Positions 25,675 to 36,542 of a stretch of 64,000 nt of DNA are shown in pieces; position 1 is the stretch's first letter, and every line of letters begins with the position of its first letter. This DNA is from Rhytidiadelphus loreus. Its lineage: Eukaryota; Streptophyta; Bryopsida; Hypnales; Hylocomiaceae. Under the pieces are notes generated by a model. The model worked only from the letters and a program-made list of their open reading frames with translations, had not been told where the DNA came from and did not search any database. Where the stretch lies: the NCBI GenBank assembly GCA_947034895.1, contig OX344761.1, forward strand, positions 79,173,839 through 79,237,838. The letters run 5' to 3'. The position numbers and the translations under genes are program-made.

Positions 25675-26697
25675 TTAAGGTAGCAGACTTAGATTATTGT
25701 TAGCGATCTTTGTCATTAGGTTTACATTCGCAGTCATCTCGGTTCCCTGCATGCCTCGTGGGCAGAAGGAACTCGGCAAATCTGACAAGAAAATCATCCT
25801 TTACAGGTCGCTCAAGAGCGTTTCGGAGATAAACTAGGCTTGAATCTGATGAATATTGTTGTGAATAGGTCTTGGCAAGCCATTTTGGGTGGTTCAATCA
25901 CGGATCTGAAGTAGGGTTCAGTTCAACCAAAAGCTTTTAATGGAGTTCGAAGCTTTACTAGGCTGCTGAACTGGGATTGTTCCAGATATGAATGCGAGTA
26001 AGGCAGGGGCCAAACCGCATCCATTACGGTAAAGACTAACGATACTTTCTGCTTGACTGCATTAGTATCTCATTACTTAGTTCAAATTTGCGGTCATTCT
26101 TGGTTTTCTGGTGCTGTGCAATTTCGATTGTAAAATTGGTGGAAGGATGTATTGGTTGTGGAATGTATTTCATGGAGATCATTTTATCCTCAGCCAGGCA
26201 TTGAGAATGTAGCCATGAATTTTTCCGGGGTTTAATGCGGCGGGTTTCTTTTCGTGAATTAGGTGGCACACTATGGTGAACCTTGATGGATCTACTTCAA
26301 GGTGTTACGAACTTTGCAAACTGGAGGGAGTTGTTGGCATTTTGAAGACATGGCCCATGCCTACTTTGTATGCGCTGGAGATTGTATGGAGTTTTGGGGC
26401 CTTTGAAGCTTTTTTGCAGTTGTATGTGCCCGGTGGGACTCACGTCGTGCCTGTTTTACCAACTGGAAATAAATCGCCCAGTTTACAAGGTGTGTTGAGT
26501 TAGGATTCCCTCCGATGTTCAAGTCTTGCCCACGTACCCAGAGATAATTATGGGTTAAACTGAGGCTAAGCAAGGATTGGTTACAGGTACGTATATGTTT
26601 GCAATGTACACCTCGATTTTATGTCTTTTGAGTGTAAACAGGTTATTTAATGATCAATAACCTACTTTTGAAAATCTGATTTCAACCAATAAGTAAA

Positions 26698-26985
26698 CCC
26701 CTGAATGCCCAACTGAAGGCATCATATTTTGGTGTTGACAAAACTTTGAAGTTAAATAAAACCTTATCAAGTTACTATTTTTTGTAGTTGCTTTTTTTTA
26801 GGGGAGTTCATTTTGAAGTCTAGTTCTAGCATCCAAAATTTGATTTTGAAAATGAACGTTTATGATTTTTCTATTCAAGATTTTGTGCAAGTGTGTTCAT
26901 TGCAATTCTTGATTTTCTAGTGTCGAGGACTCTAGAAAATGAGCCTCAAATACACTAGATTTTGGAGAAAAAATCAATGTTAGTA
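26698..26985. mobile_element. Truncated piggyBac-like MITE, copy 4, at a deletion junction
   Basis: It begins CCCCTGAATGCCC after 'agtaaa', where the intact gene has 'agttaagc' (TTAA 5546-5549). The interior matches the middle of copy 3 (near 25080-25300). No right end is present. The sequence passes directly into DWF5 sequence equivalent to about 7090, so the deletion of exons 3-6 has this element at its edge. Confidence 0.65.
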
Positions 26986-27856
26986 TGAGATGGGTTGGCT
27001 GCTAACATGAGTACAATATTTTTGGTTTGATTGGCAGATTGAGTTATACGGAAAGCTTTCAGATTCGATGGCTGTCAGTGTATTGCTGATGCTAGTGTAT
27101 ATTACCAAGTTCTTCTGGTGGGAAGCAGGGTATTGGAACTCCATGGATATTGCACATGATCGAGGTTGGTTGCGATTTCTATCTCCAACTAGGGAGAAAG
27201 AAAACGCTGATTGTAGCTTTGAAATCTTGAAACGATGCTTCTTTATGGCAAGCCACAGCACTTCGACAGTGCCGTTTCTGAAATGGAAGTTTTCACCTGT
27301 TCTTTGTTTGGCGGACTTGCAGCTGGATTCTACATCGTGTGGGGTTGTTTGGTGTGGGTGCCGTCTGTGTACACGTCGCCAGCCTTGTATCTCGTGAATC
27401 ACCCTGTCGAGCTTGGCACGCCTGTATGTATTCTGACGCTGTTTGACCTCTTATTATGATTGATAAGTACGTGCTTAGGTCTTCTATGACGTTTTGGTGT
27501 GTAACTCTGTCGGAATTTCGACCAGTTTCCAGTTTCCAGCAGTTCCATGATTTGAATCAAATTTGTTCTGTATACGAAATTCTTTACAGCTGGCATGCGC
27601 AGCAATAGTTATGGCAGCAGGTTTATTATGTATCTGGATAAACTACGATGCTGACAGCAGTTCCGTAAAACTAATGGAAAGGAGAAAGTATGGGGAAAAG
27701 TTCCCAACAAGGTATCCTAGTTTTTGTGTTTGGTTTTCGTATTGGCTATGACGTAGGCAGACAACATGAATTATCATTGAACTCGTAGACGAATAATAGG
27801 ACTCGTAGACTACTCTTACGGTTTCACATCGATGGGAATCTCGTGGAATGTACACT

Positions 27857-28137
27857 GGGGTACAGTTCATTTACGAATTTTTCAGTCAGTTTTCACTAGA
27901 AAGTGCAGCAACTTTAGAAAGCTCTAGCGTGCTAAAAAATGACCTGATTTTGAAACTGTAAATTGCGTTGGAATTGCACTTCAACTTCATAACAAGTGAA
28001 AAATGAATAATTTAAAATCATACAACAATTTGGATTCCTTTTATACACTATCTACCATTTCATAAAGAACCTCTGGAGGATAGTAAAAGATTTTTTGCAT
28101 TTGGGTGAAGAACAAGCAAGATCTTTATATTTTAGGG
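27857..28137. other. Foreign filler replacing exons 10-13 of the DWF5 copy
   Basis: Similarity to the intact gene stops near 27856 (equivalent to about 7975) and resumes at 28138 (equivalent to about 9377). The 280 bp between matches nothing I recognise in the window. Confidence 0.5.
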
Positions 28138-28320
28138 GGAAGGATTACACAACTTTTTGTTCAGTTCCAATGTACGATTATCCCATTGGTCTGTTCGGTG
28201 ATGTTCTTGCTGTGCTCCATGGCCTGGGATGAATGTTGGAAATGAGGTCCGTCACCAATACTCAGTAGCATTGATTTATATCAAATAGTACTTAGTATTT
28301 TAGATGTTCTCTTCTAATCT

Positions 28321-29269
28321 AACTTACAGTGATTACAAAAACTGAGTTTATGTTGTGTTCAATTTCAATCTATGTGCCATATGTTGAAAAGGAGTGGACG
28401 AAATCCAAATGAGCAAACATAAATATTGTAGTGTCTTTTGTACACTACAATCCTAAAAAAACTTGAAGCAAAAATCAATTACAGTTTGAAAGTAAATGAA
28501 TTCCAAAGTTGACCATCCCATAGACTCGGTTATTGAGGTGAGTTTCATAATCACTCTAAAAATTGCCTACACTTCTTTTTTGAGCCTTGATGACTTGAAT
28601 ATTTTACTACATGTTGTTGCACACCATTTAAGACCCACCCCCATTGGTATTGTAAAAATTTGACATATGTATGCTTCAAAAGAATTATATATAGAGAAAA
28701 ATGTTGATAATTTTAATGTGAATGGAATTTGAAGATTTCTGTTGAACCCAAGACTTGAGGTGTCATTTACAATCATACATGATCTATAGGTTGCAATTTG
28801 AATTGTTGTTACATCTATTTTGAGTAGATTTGAAGATATTTGTCATAATATATAATTAACACAAATCATTATAATTTGTATTAAGCAACCAAAACAACTA
28901 CTTTCACCACAATCTTTTTGATTCTAACATATAAGTTTAAAAGGGTTGTATATAGTATATTGGTTTAGATTGTAGGTAATTTAATATAGCATGACAACAA
29001 TTTACCAATACCAAAAAATTAGATTAGCAAGTGCTACAGTGAAAAATAGACATTGCACTTTCATGTGGACCCGGTGGGTGGGGACGGAGACAATAAAAAG
29101 TTTCCACGTATTAGATTCCCTCGTCTCCACCAAGTCTCCACCAATGAGGTTGTCCACCGGTATCAGTGAAACTTCACCGCCTCCTTTCCTGCTTGCCCAC
29201 CCCGGCAAGACCATCGGTGGAGCCACTTTTGTCTTCTTGCTTGAATTAGAGGAAAGTTTGCCCACCGGG
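28321..29269. other. Spacer between the DWF5 copy and segment X'
   Basis: I see no gene. Positions 28991-29272 are open but compositionally ordinary and lack a recognisable motif. Confidence 0.4.
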
Positions 29270-29950
29270 TGAGCATGTAAGCTGGCCCTAAGGAGGCCCT
29301 TGGGGGGGAGTTTGGAACTGGCTCCACCAGGTCGTGAAATTGTGTACTGGCTGGCTCAGAAATCACGAATCCCCATTATTATATTCGAATCACTGTACGA
29401 ATATCGGCGCTCCATGATGGCCGCCCCACGTGATCAGTGCGCTTTGTCAGACTGTCGGGGAAGACTTGGCAGTCTGTAACCAGTGGTCGCCCTTCTTTCA
29501 CCGTTTCTTTGCTTTAGAAGTGCTTCCGTCCCTCGGGTCTGTCTGTGCGGTCCTTCGGCAGAGCTCACCTGGTGCTTGCGAAACTTGGTCTCAGTCCTGT
29601 TGTGGTGCCCAGACGAGCTTGAATCTGTGGAAGTTGGCATGCTGTTCGAGAGGAGATTGCTTGCTTCTAAGACCTAGCTCTGTGCTTATGTTTCTACGGC
29701 GTTGGTTGGTTGGAGTCGCTTGAATTCCTGCGGCTGGACGAGCTTGGGAGGTGATGGTGCAAGCGTTGGTATGTGGCATCTGCAGCTGCTCGGAGGTGGT
29801 GGAGTCTTTGCGTAATTGGATTCGCTATGGAGTGAAACACTTCTCTCTGTTCAAGAGCACGGGTTCTGATTGTCGGTTTGCTGAAGAAATCAGCTTGGAA
29901 CGGGTCTGCTGATCGACATTGGCTGCAACAAAGTAAAGAATGCAACGATT
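29270..29950 (+). other. Segment X' (block 2), duplicate of 11400-12270
   Basis: Collinear with segment X and in the same orientation upstream of the second NLR. The foldback MITE present in X is absent here. Frames are not conserved between the copies. Confidence 0.5.
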
Positions 29951-29984
29951 TGTTGGTACCACTTCATTCCTTCTCTCTCTTGTG

Positions 29985-31361
29985 GTAGTAGATTTGGGAC
30001 ACTAGAATAGCATGGCATTTGGGACATGTTTTTTTGTGATTGAAAAGATTACAATGCAAGATACAAGTTGAATAATATATAGATGGGTAGGTTTACTAAC
30101 GTACAAAAGATGTGGGATAATGCATCCATATTAGTATATCATGTTTTGTATATCTTTTAGAACATGGGAGAAAGCACGAATACTTAGTTGGCATTGGGGG
30201 GTTAAGTATGAGTACTTATGTCCTTTCCAACTCATTGGTATTTCATACGTAGTTGTTGTATTAATCATTAGAGTTGGTCTCTTACATAGTTTATAGAAAT
30301 ATTTTGGATCCTGTATTTTCAAATATGCATGGTGGACTTGAATTTTTGGATTAATTTAGTATAACATGAGTACTATTATTGCTAACCAATTCCATCATGA
30401 GTTGGATGAATATGCTTTTGTAATGGATATGGTAGAATAATCCATTACAAACAATTTTCCCAAAAATATAACCAACATTTTTCCAACTTTGTGTTGTTTA
30501 TCATACATTCAACCTAAGACCATCAACTTTGAATAATGAGATTTACGTACAATCTAATTATTTTTAGTAGGGTAGAATTAAAGTTTTCTCAATGAGTAGT
30601 AGAATGATTTAATAAGTACAAGGGAAACTTTTATCTTTCAAGAATCAAAACCATCAAAAAAAATGTTGATTTTAGGGCCTTGATGATGAGGGTATATATG
30701 GAAATGATTTATTGTTTAAGGTACATTGGATGCCCTTGATCATGAAGATTTTGTTAATCAATCTAATGATTTTCTATTTCTAAAATCATATTAGATTCTT
30801 ACATCATTAGAATATAATATTATGAATTTTGACTATAATTTTCAGCATGTATATTCAAGTATTTGTGGGGAAAAAATTTGAAAGATTTCTCCATCTTGTT
30901 AGGGCGAGGCAACCAATATCCCTACCAGTAGATAATTTACGTAGTCATATTACATTGAAAAGTAGATTTGGCATCTTGCATGCAAGATTCACTCCAAGTG
31001 ATTTTTGTTTTGTTTTTAGTTGGTATCAATTTCATAGATGAACATGGAGCTTGATAAACTTATGCATGGTTCATTGTGGTGAAATTTTGTAAAATGATTG
31101 CAATTATCAAATGGCCAATAGAAGATTTTGTTATCAATTAAGAATTTTCTTGACATGGGGTCTTTTTTGTTATGTATGTTTATTTTATTCTTATAAATTT
31201 GGAATGTAAGTTGCATGCTTGATCTTGATAAATTCATTTTATATTGAAACATATGAAAATTAGTAACAATCACATCCTTGCATATGTTCTTTTTGAGTTT
31301 TTCATATAGGTGCATGATGATGTTGGAATCTAAGATGTTCTTGGCAAATATATAGGTTGCC
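29985..31361. other. Upstream region of NLR copy 2
   Basis: Positions 29985-30080 match 13365-13450 and 30130-31361 match 15540-16797. The DNA between those points in block 1, including the AT minisatellite, is largely missing here. An acceptor-like TATATAG lies about 7 bp before the ATG at 31362, compatible with an intron in the 5' UTR. Confidence 0.45.
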
Positions 31362-34300
31362 ATGGGGGATCCACTTTTTACTCTAGCATTGGTAGGAGCA
31401 ACTGTGAGTTTGTTGCTCTCAAAGGTGATTGATGATGCCAAAGGGGCAATAAGAATCAAAGAGAGTTGCAAAGCTCTCAAGGTGAAGGTCGATAAACTTG
31501 TTCCTTTGCTCAAGATCGTCGAGAAAAATTCAACCAATTGGGAGCAAGTTCATTTAGAGTGGTTGTTGGAATTCAATACAATACTTATTGATGCTCGAAG
31601 TTTTCTAGAAGAATGTCTTCAAGAGTCAAGAAGTGGCAAGTGGGTGAGATTCATGAAGGTGTGGCAATGGTGCAAGTTACCATCTCGCGTAAAACACATT
31701 ATTGATCAAATAGATGATGCACTCTCGAAGACAAGTCTAGTTGCACTTGGTGTGACTAACCAATCTTCAAATTCAATCCAGAAGCAATCAAAATCAAAAG
31801 TTGATTTTGTAACACAATCAAGTCCTCCCTTGATCGTAGGGGTGGAGAAACCATTCAACAAATTGAAGACATCTATATTGGCAAGCTATGCATCTAAGGA
31901 GCCCACTATCTTTGGTTTGCAAGGAAGAGGTGGAGCTGGAAAAACTTTGCTTGCTGGACAATTGAACAATGATGAAGACATTAGAGCCATCTATGGGTCA
32001 AAAGGGATATTGTGGATTACAGTTGGCTTGGATGCAAGAATATCAGACTTGTACAAAACCATGGGGAAGTTCTTGAATGATGGAAAATTTGAAGAAGAAT
32101 ATGCTCATCGAAACCATGAAGACCAACGCACATATTTATGGAATGCATTTGCAAAGAAGAAGATGCTTTTGATTTTAGATGATGTGTGGAAAAATCAATG
32201 TGATCATTGAGAAATGATATATTGGTTGAATATTGCCTCTGCTCCTGGATCTACCACTCTCATAACAACCCGAAGTGCAACAATCCTCTCTAAAGTTCAT
32301 TTTGAAGTGGAAGTGGTGTTATTGCTCTCAGATGAAAATAGTTGGACATTGTTTTGTGCTCATGCATTTGAACATGGTATTCCTCCAACAATTGTATTAG
32401 AAGACTTGGCAAGAGAAGTTTGCAAGGAATGCAAGGGGCTTCCACTAGCATTGAAAGTTATTGGTTGTGCGATGTTGGATAAGAATGACATAGCCGAATG
32501 GCGTTTTGCCTTATCTGAATTGAAAGAATCCAAGCCAATAATGTATACCAATGTAGATGATGAGTTGTATCATCGTTTACAATTGAGTTACAATGATTTG
32601 AAGCATGAGGAGACGATGATGTGTTTTTTGAATTGTGCCGCATTTCCGGAAGATTGTAAGATCCAAGTTAAAGATTTATGCAAGATTTGGATTACGGAAG
32701 GATTATTTGGTGCACTTGATGGAAAGAGAGCTGAAGATGTAGCCATAATACATCTTGAAGTTCTTGTGAAGCGGTCCATGATTGATTGGGATCATGAGTA
32801 TGGATACATTGTAGTACATGACATTTTACGGGATCTTGCAATATACATCATGAACAGATCAAAACCGGGTGATTGTGCATCCAAATGTTGGTTTCAATCA
32901 GGGAAAGTGTCGACATCACTTTCTACAAACAAGTCACTGAAGAAGATGCAAAAGATGTCATTTATACAAAGCAACATTTTGAAATGGCCAAATCAACTTC
33001 ACGCTCCTGATCTTCGAGTATGTTTGTTGTCTCAAATGTCTACTCACAAAAGAAGATTGTCTATTCCTGAGGCATTCTTCTCCAATTTGCGAGCCTTATA
33101 ATATCTAGATCTTTCCAAAAATCACTTTGATGAAAAGTTTCCAGAAATGTGTGGATTATGGTCTCTTTTAGTTTTGGATTTAAAAGGGTGTAGATCCTTG
33201 GGTGAGCTTCCAAAGAGCATCGGTGAATTGAACTCTCTTAAAGAATTATATCTTCGAGAATGTTATTCTTTGAAAGTGCTTCCTGAAAGCATTGGAGGCT
33301 TGAAATGTCTTACAAAGTTGGATCTACATGGGTGTGAATCCTTGACTAAGCTCCCAGAGACCATCGGAGAGTTGGAATCTCTCATTGTCTTGGATCTTCG
33401 AGCATGTGAATCCTTAACAATGCTTCCTGAAAGTAGTGGAGGCTTGAAATGTCTTACAAACTTGGTTCTAGAAGGGTGTGGATCGTTGATTGAGCTTCCA
33501 GAGACCATCGGAGAGTTGGAATCTCTCATTGTCTTGGATCTTTGAGCATGTGAATCCTTAACAATGCTTCCTGAAAGCATTGGAGGCTTGAAATGTCTTA
33601 CAAAGTTGGATCTACATGGGTGTGGATCCTTGACTAAGCTCCCAGAGACCATCGGAGAGTTGGAATCTCTCATTGTTTTGGATCTTCGAGCATGTGAATC
33701 CTTAACAATGCTTCCTGAAAATAGTAGAGGCTTGAAATGTCTTACAAACTTGGTTCTAGAAGGGTGTGGATCCTTGATTGAGCTTCCAGAGACCATTGGA
33801 GAGTTGAATTCTCTCATTATCTTGGATCTTCGAGAATGTGAATCCATAGAAGTACTTCCTCAAAGCATTGGAGGTTTGAAATGTCTTGCAAAGTTGACTC
33901 TTCATGGGTGTAAATCCTTGAGTGAGCTTCCGGAGACCATCGGAGGGTTGAACAATCTAAAAAAGTTATTTCTTCGAAGATGTGAATCCTTGAAAGTTCT
34001 TCCTCAAAGCATCAAAAGCTTGAAATGTGTTACAAAGTTGGATCTAGATGGATGTGGATCCTTGATTGAGCTTCCAGAGACCATTAGAGAGATGAACTCT
34101 TTGATTGTGTTGAATTTTTGGAGATGTAAATCTTTGAAAGTGCTTCCTCAAAGCATTGGAGGCTTAAAATGTCTTACAAACTTGGTTCTAGAAGGGTGTG
34201 GATCCTTGATTGAGCTTCCAAAGACTATTGGAGAGTTGGAATCTCTCATTGTTTTGGATCTTCAAGCATGTGAATCCTTGACAATGCTTCCTCAAAAGTC

Positions 34301-35912
34301 AAAACATTAGAGGCTTGAAATGTCTTACAAAGTTGGATCTTTATGGCTGTAGATCCTTGAGTGAGCTTCCAGAGAGCATCGAAGAGTTGAATTCTCTCAT
34401 TGTCTTGGATCTTCGAGCATGTGAATCTTTGACAATGCTTCCTCAAAGCATTAGAGGCTTGAAATGTCTTACAAAATTGACTCTTTATGGCTGTAGATCC
34501 TTGAGTGAGCTTCCAGAGAGCATTAGAGAGTTGAATTCTCTCATTGTCTTGGATCTTCGAGAATGTGAATCCATAGAAGTACTTCCTCAAAGCATTGGAG
34601 GTTTGAAATGTCTTACAAAGTTGATTCTTCATGGGTGTAAATCCTTGAGTGAGCTTCCGGAGACCATCGGAGAGTTGAACAATCTAAAAAAGTTATCTCT
34701 TCGAAGATGTGAATCCTTGAAAGTTCTTCCTCAAAGCATCAAAAGCTTGAAATGTCTTGAAGAGTTGCATCTTCAAAGATGTGGATCTTTGAGTGAGCTT
34801 CCAGAAAGTATTGAAGGGTTGGACTCTCTTGAAGAATTATATCTTACAAGATGTGAATCTTTGAAAGTGCTTCCTCAAAGCATTGGTAGCTTGAAATGTC
34901 TTACAAACTTGGTTCTAGAAGAGTGTAGATCCTTGATTGAACTTCCAAAGACTATTGGAGAGTTGGAATCTCTCATTGTTTTGGATCTTCGAGCATGTGA
35001 ATCTTTGACAATGCTTCCTCAAAGCATTGGAGGCTTGAAATGTCTTACAAAGTTGGATCTTGATGGATGTAGATTTTTGAATGAGCTTCCAGAGAGCATC
35101 GGAGAGTTGAATTCTCTCATTGTCTTGGATCTTCGAGGATGTGAATCTATAAAAGTGCTTCCTCAAAGCATTGGTGGCTTAAATGTCTTACAAAGTTGGA
35201 TCTAGATGGATGTGGACGCTTGAATGAGCTTTCGAAGAACATCGGAGAGTTGAACTCTCTCATTGTGTTGGATCTTCGAGCGTGTAAATCCTTAAAAGTG
35301 CTTCCTCTAAGCATTGGAGACTTGAAATGTCTTACAAAGTTGCATCTTCAAAGGTGTAGGTCTTTAAGTGAGCTTCCGGAGAGCATCAACAAGTTGAACT
35401 CTCTCATTTTGTGGGATCTTTGGGGATGTGAAATTTTAGAAGTTCTTCCTCAAAGCATTGGAAGCTTAAAATGTCTTACAAAGTTGGATCTACAATGGTG
35501 TAAATCCTTGAATGAGCTTCCAAAGAGTATCAATAAATTGAACTCTCTTAAAGAATTATTTCTTCTAGGATGTGAATCCTTGACAATGCTTCCTCAAAGC
35601 ATTGGAGGCTTGAAATGTCTTACAAAGTTGAATCTAGAATGGTGTGGATCCTTGTGTGAGCTTCCGAAGAGCACTGGCGAGTTGAACTCTCTCATTGAGT
35701 TGGATCTTCGAGGATGTAGATCCTTGAAAGTGCTTCCTCAAAGCATTGGAGGCTTGAAATGTCTTACAAAGTTGAATCTTGATGGATGTAGATCCTTGAG
35801 TGAGCTTCCGGAGAGCATTGGAGAGTTGAATTCTCTCATTGTCTTGGATCTTCAAGGATATGAATCCTTGATAGTGCTTCCTCAAAGCATTAGAGTCTTG
35901 AAATGTCTTTAA
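31362..35912 (+). pseudogene. NLR immune receptor (RPW8-like N-terminus, NB-ARC, long LRR), broken copy 2
   Basis: The N-terminus MGDPLFTLALVGATVSLLLS resembles the MAEPL-type start of NLRs in non-flowering plants, followed by an RPW8-like helical domain (residues ~1-120). NB-ARC motifs: P-loop GRGGAGKT (about 31930), kinase-2 LLILDDVW (32165), RNBS-B LITTRSATIL, GLPLALKVIG (about 32437), RNBS-D CFLNCAAFPED (about 32622) and MHD-like VVHD (about 32812). About 38 LRRs of 24 residues follow from 33147. It is better preserved than copy 1. Breaks: TGA at 32208-32210 where copy 1 has CGA, TAA at 33099-33101 where copy 1 has CAA, TGA at 33543-33545 where sister repeats have CGA, a small insertion shifting frame near 34298, and a 1-nt loss near 35180. 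The final TAA at 35910-35912 may also be premature. Expression is not excluded, but no full-length product can be made. Confidence 0.9.
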
Positions 35913-35915
35913 GAT
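33147..35915 (+). repeat. LRR-coding tandem array, 144-bp period
   Basis: Two 24-residue repeat types alternate: one like GGLKCLTKLDL.GC.SLSELPE, the other like IGELNSLIVLDLRACESL. They give a 48-residue (144-bp) DNA period with high identity between distant units. This points to recent expansion by unequal exchange. The first NLR has only about 14 LRRs in the equivalent place. Confidence 0.88.
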
Positions 35916-36542
35916 AGAAACTAGAAGGGTGTAAATCCTTGAGTTAGCTTTTGGGGAGCATCAACAAGTTAGATTCAATTCAAGGAGTTGAATCTTTGGA
36001 AGTTCTACCAATGAATAGTGGAGGATTGAATTAAATCTCTTTTAATTTTGAGGCTTAGTATGTAAGAGTCTTTGAGTTAGCTTTGAAAGGGGAATAGGAG
36101 ATGGACAACTTGAACCATCTCATTTGGTTGAATCTAAAAAGTTATGTATCTTTCAAAGTTCTTGAAATGCATCAAGGTATTGAAATCTTATACCTATGGA
36201 TATAAAAGCAGGGTTGCTAGTATGTGAGCCTGTGAGCATGAGCCTGTGAACCTGTGAGCCTTCCATTTTTTTTGGAGAGAAAAGTGTGAGGAGCCTATTA
36301 CCGTGGATTTATGGAATTTTGATAATCTAAAAAAGTGAGCTCATTTATTCAAATTTACTTCTTTTTATAAGTGACTTCATTTCAATAAGTAAGAGTGGTC
36401 CATTTTGAATGAAATGACGTCATTAAAAATTGCAGAAGAAAGAAAATGAAGCTCCATATGTAGCCATAAAACACAAAAATCCAATCATAATGGAAATCCA
36501 TACATAGTAGTTCAACATATGAAATATATCTATCTCATCAAT
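35916..36542. other. Spacer after NLR copy 2
   Basis: LRR-like remnants run to about 36175. 'CAGGGTTGCTAGTATGTGAG' at about 36212 looks like an hAT-type terminus followed by repeated 'GAGCCTGTGA' words, but I could not find its partner. There is no gene. Confidence 0.4.

Larger units (their letters stand above)
24421..28320 (+). pseudogene. Truncated duplicate of the sterol reductase gene
   Basis: It keeps intron 1 sequence (24421-24541 and 25679-26263, around an insertion), exon 2 (about 26264-26490), exon 7 (from 27038), exon 8, exon 9 (to about 27711), and the downstream flank (28138-28320). Exon 1, exons 3-6 and exons 10-13 are missing. Exon 2 has a 4-nt insertion (AAAT doubled before CGCCC) that shifts frame. 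Exon 9 lacks 10 nt (ccttcagcga in the intact gene). Exons 7 and 8 are nearly identical to the intact copy, so the duplication is not ancient. It cannot encode the enzyme. Confidence 0.92.

Noticed and set aside
27038..27711. Second functional sterol reductase
   Set aside because: Exon 1, exons 3-6 and 10-13 are missing, and exons 2 and 9 carry frame-shifting indels.
33263..33847. 194-codon minus-strand ORF opposite the LRR array
   Set aside because: It repeats with the 144-bp LRR period and is an antisense shadow of the array.
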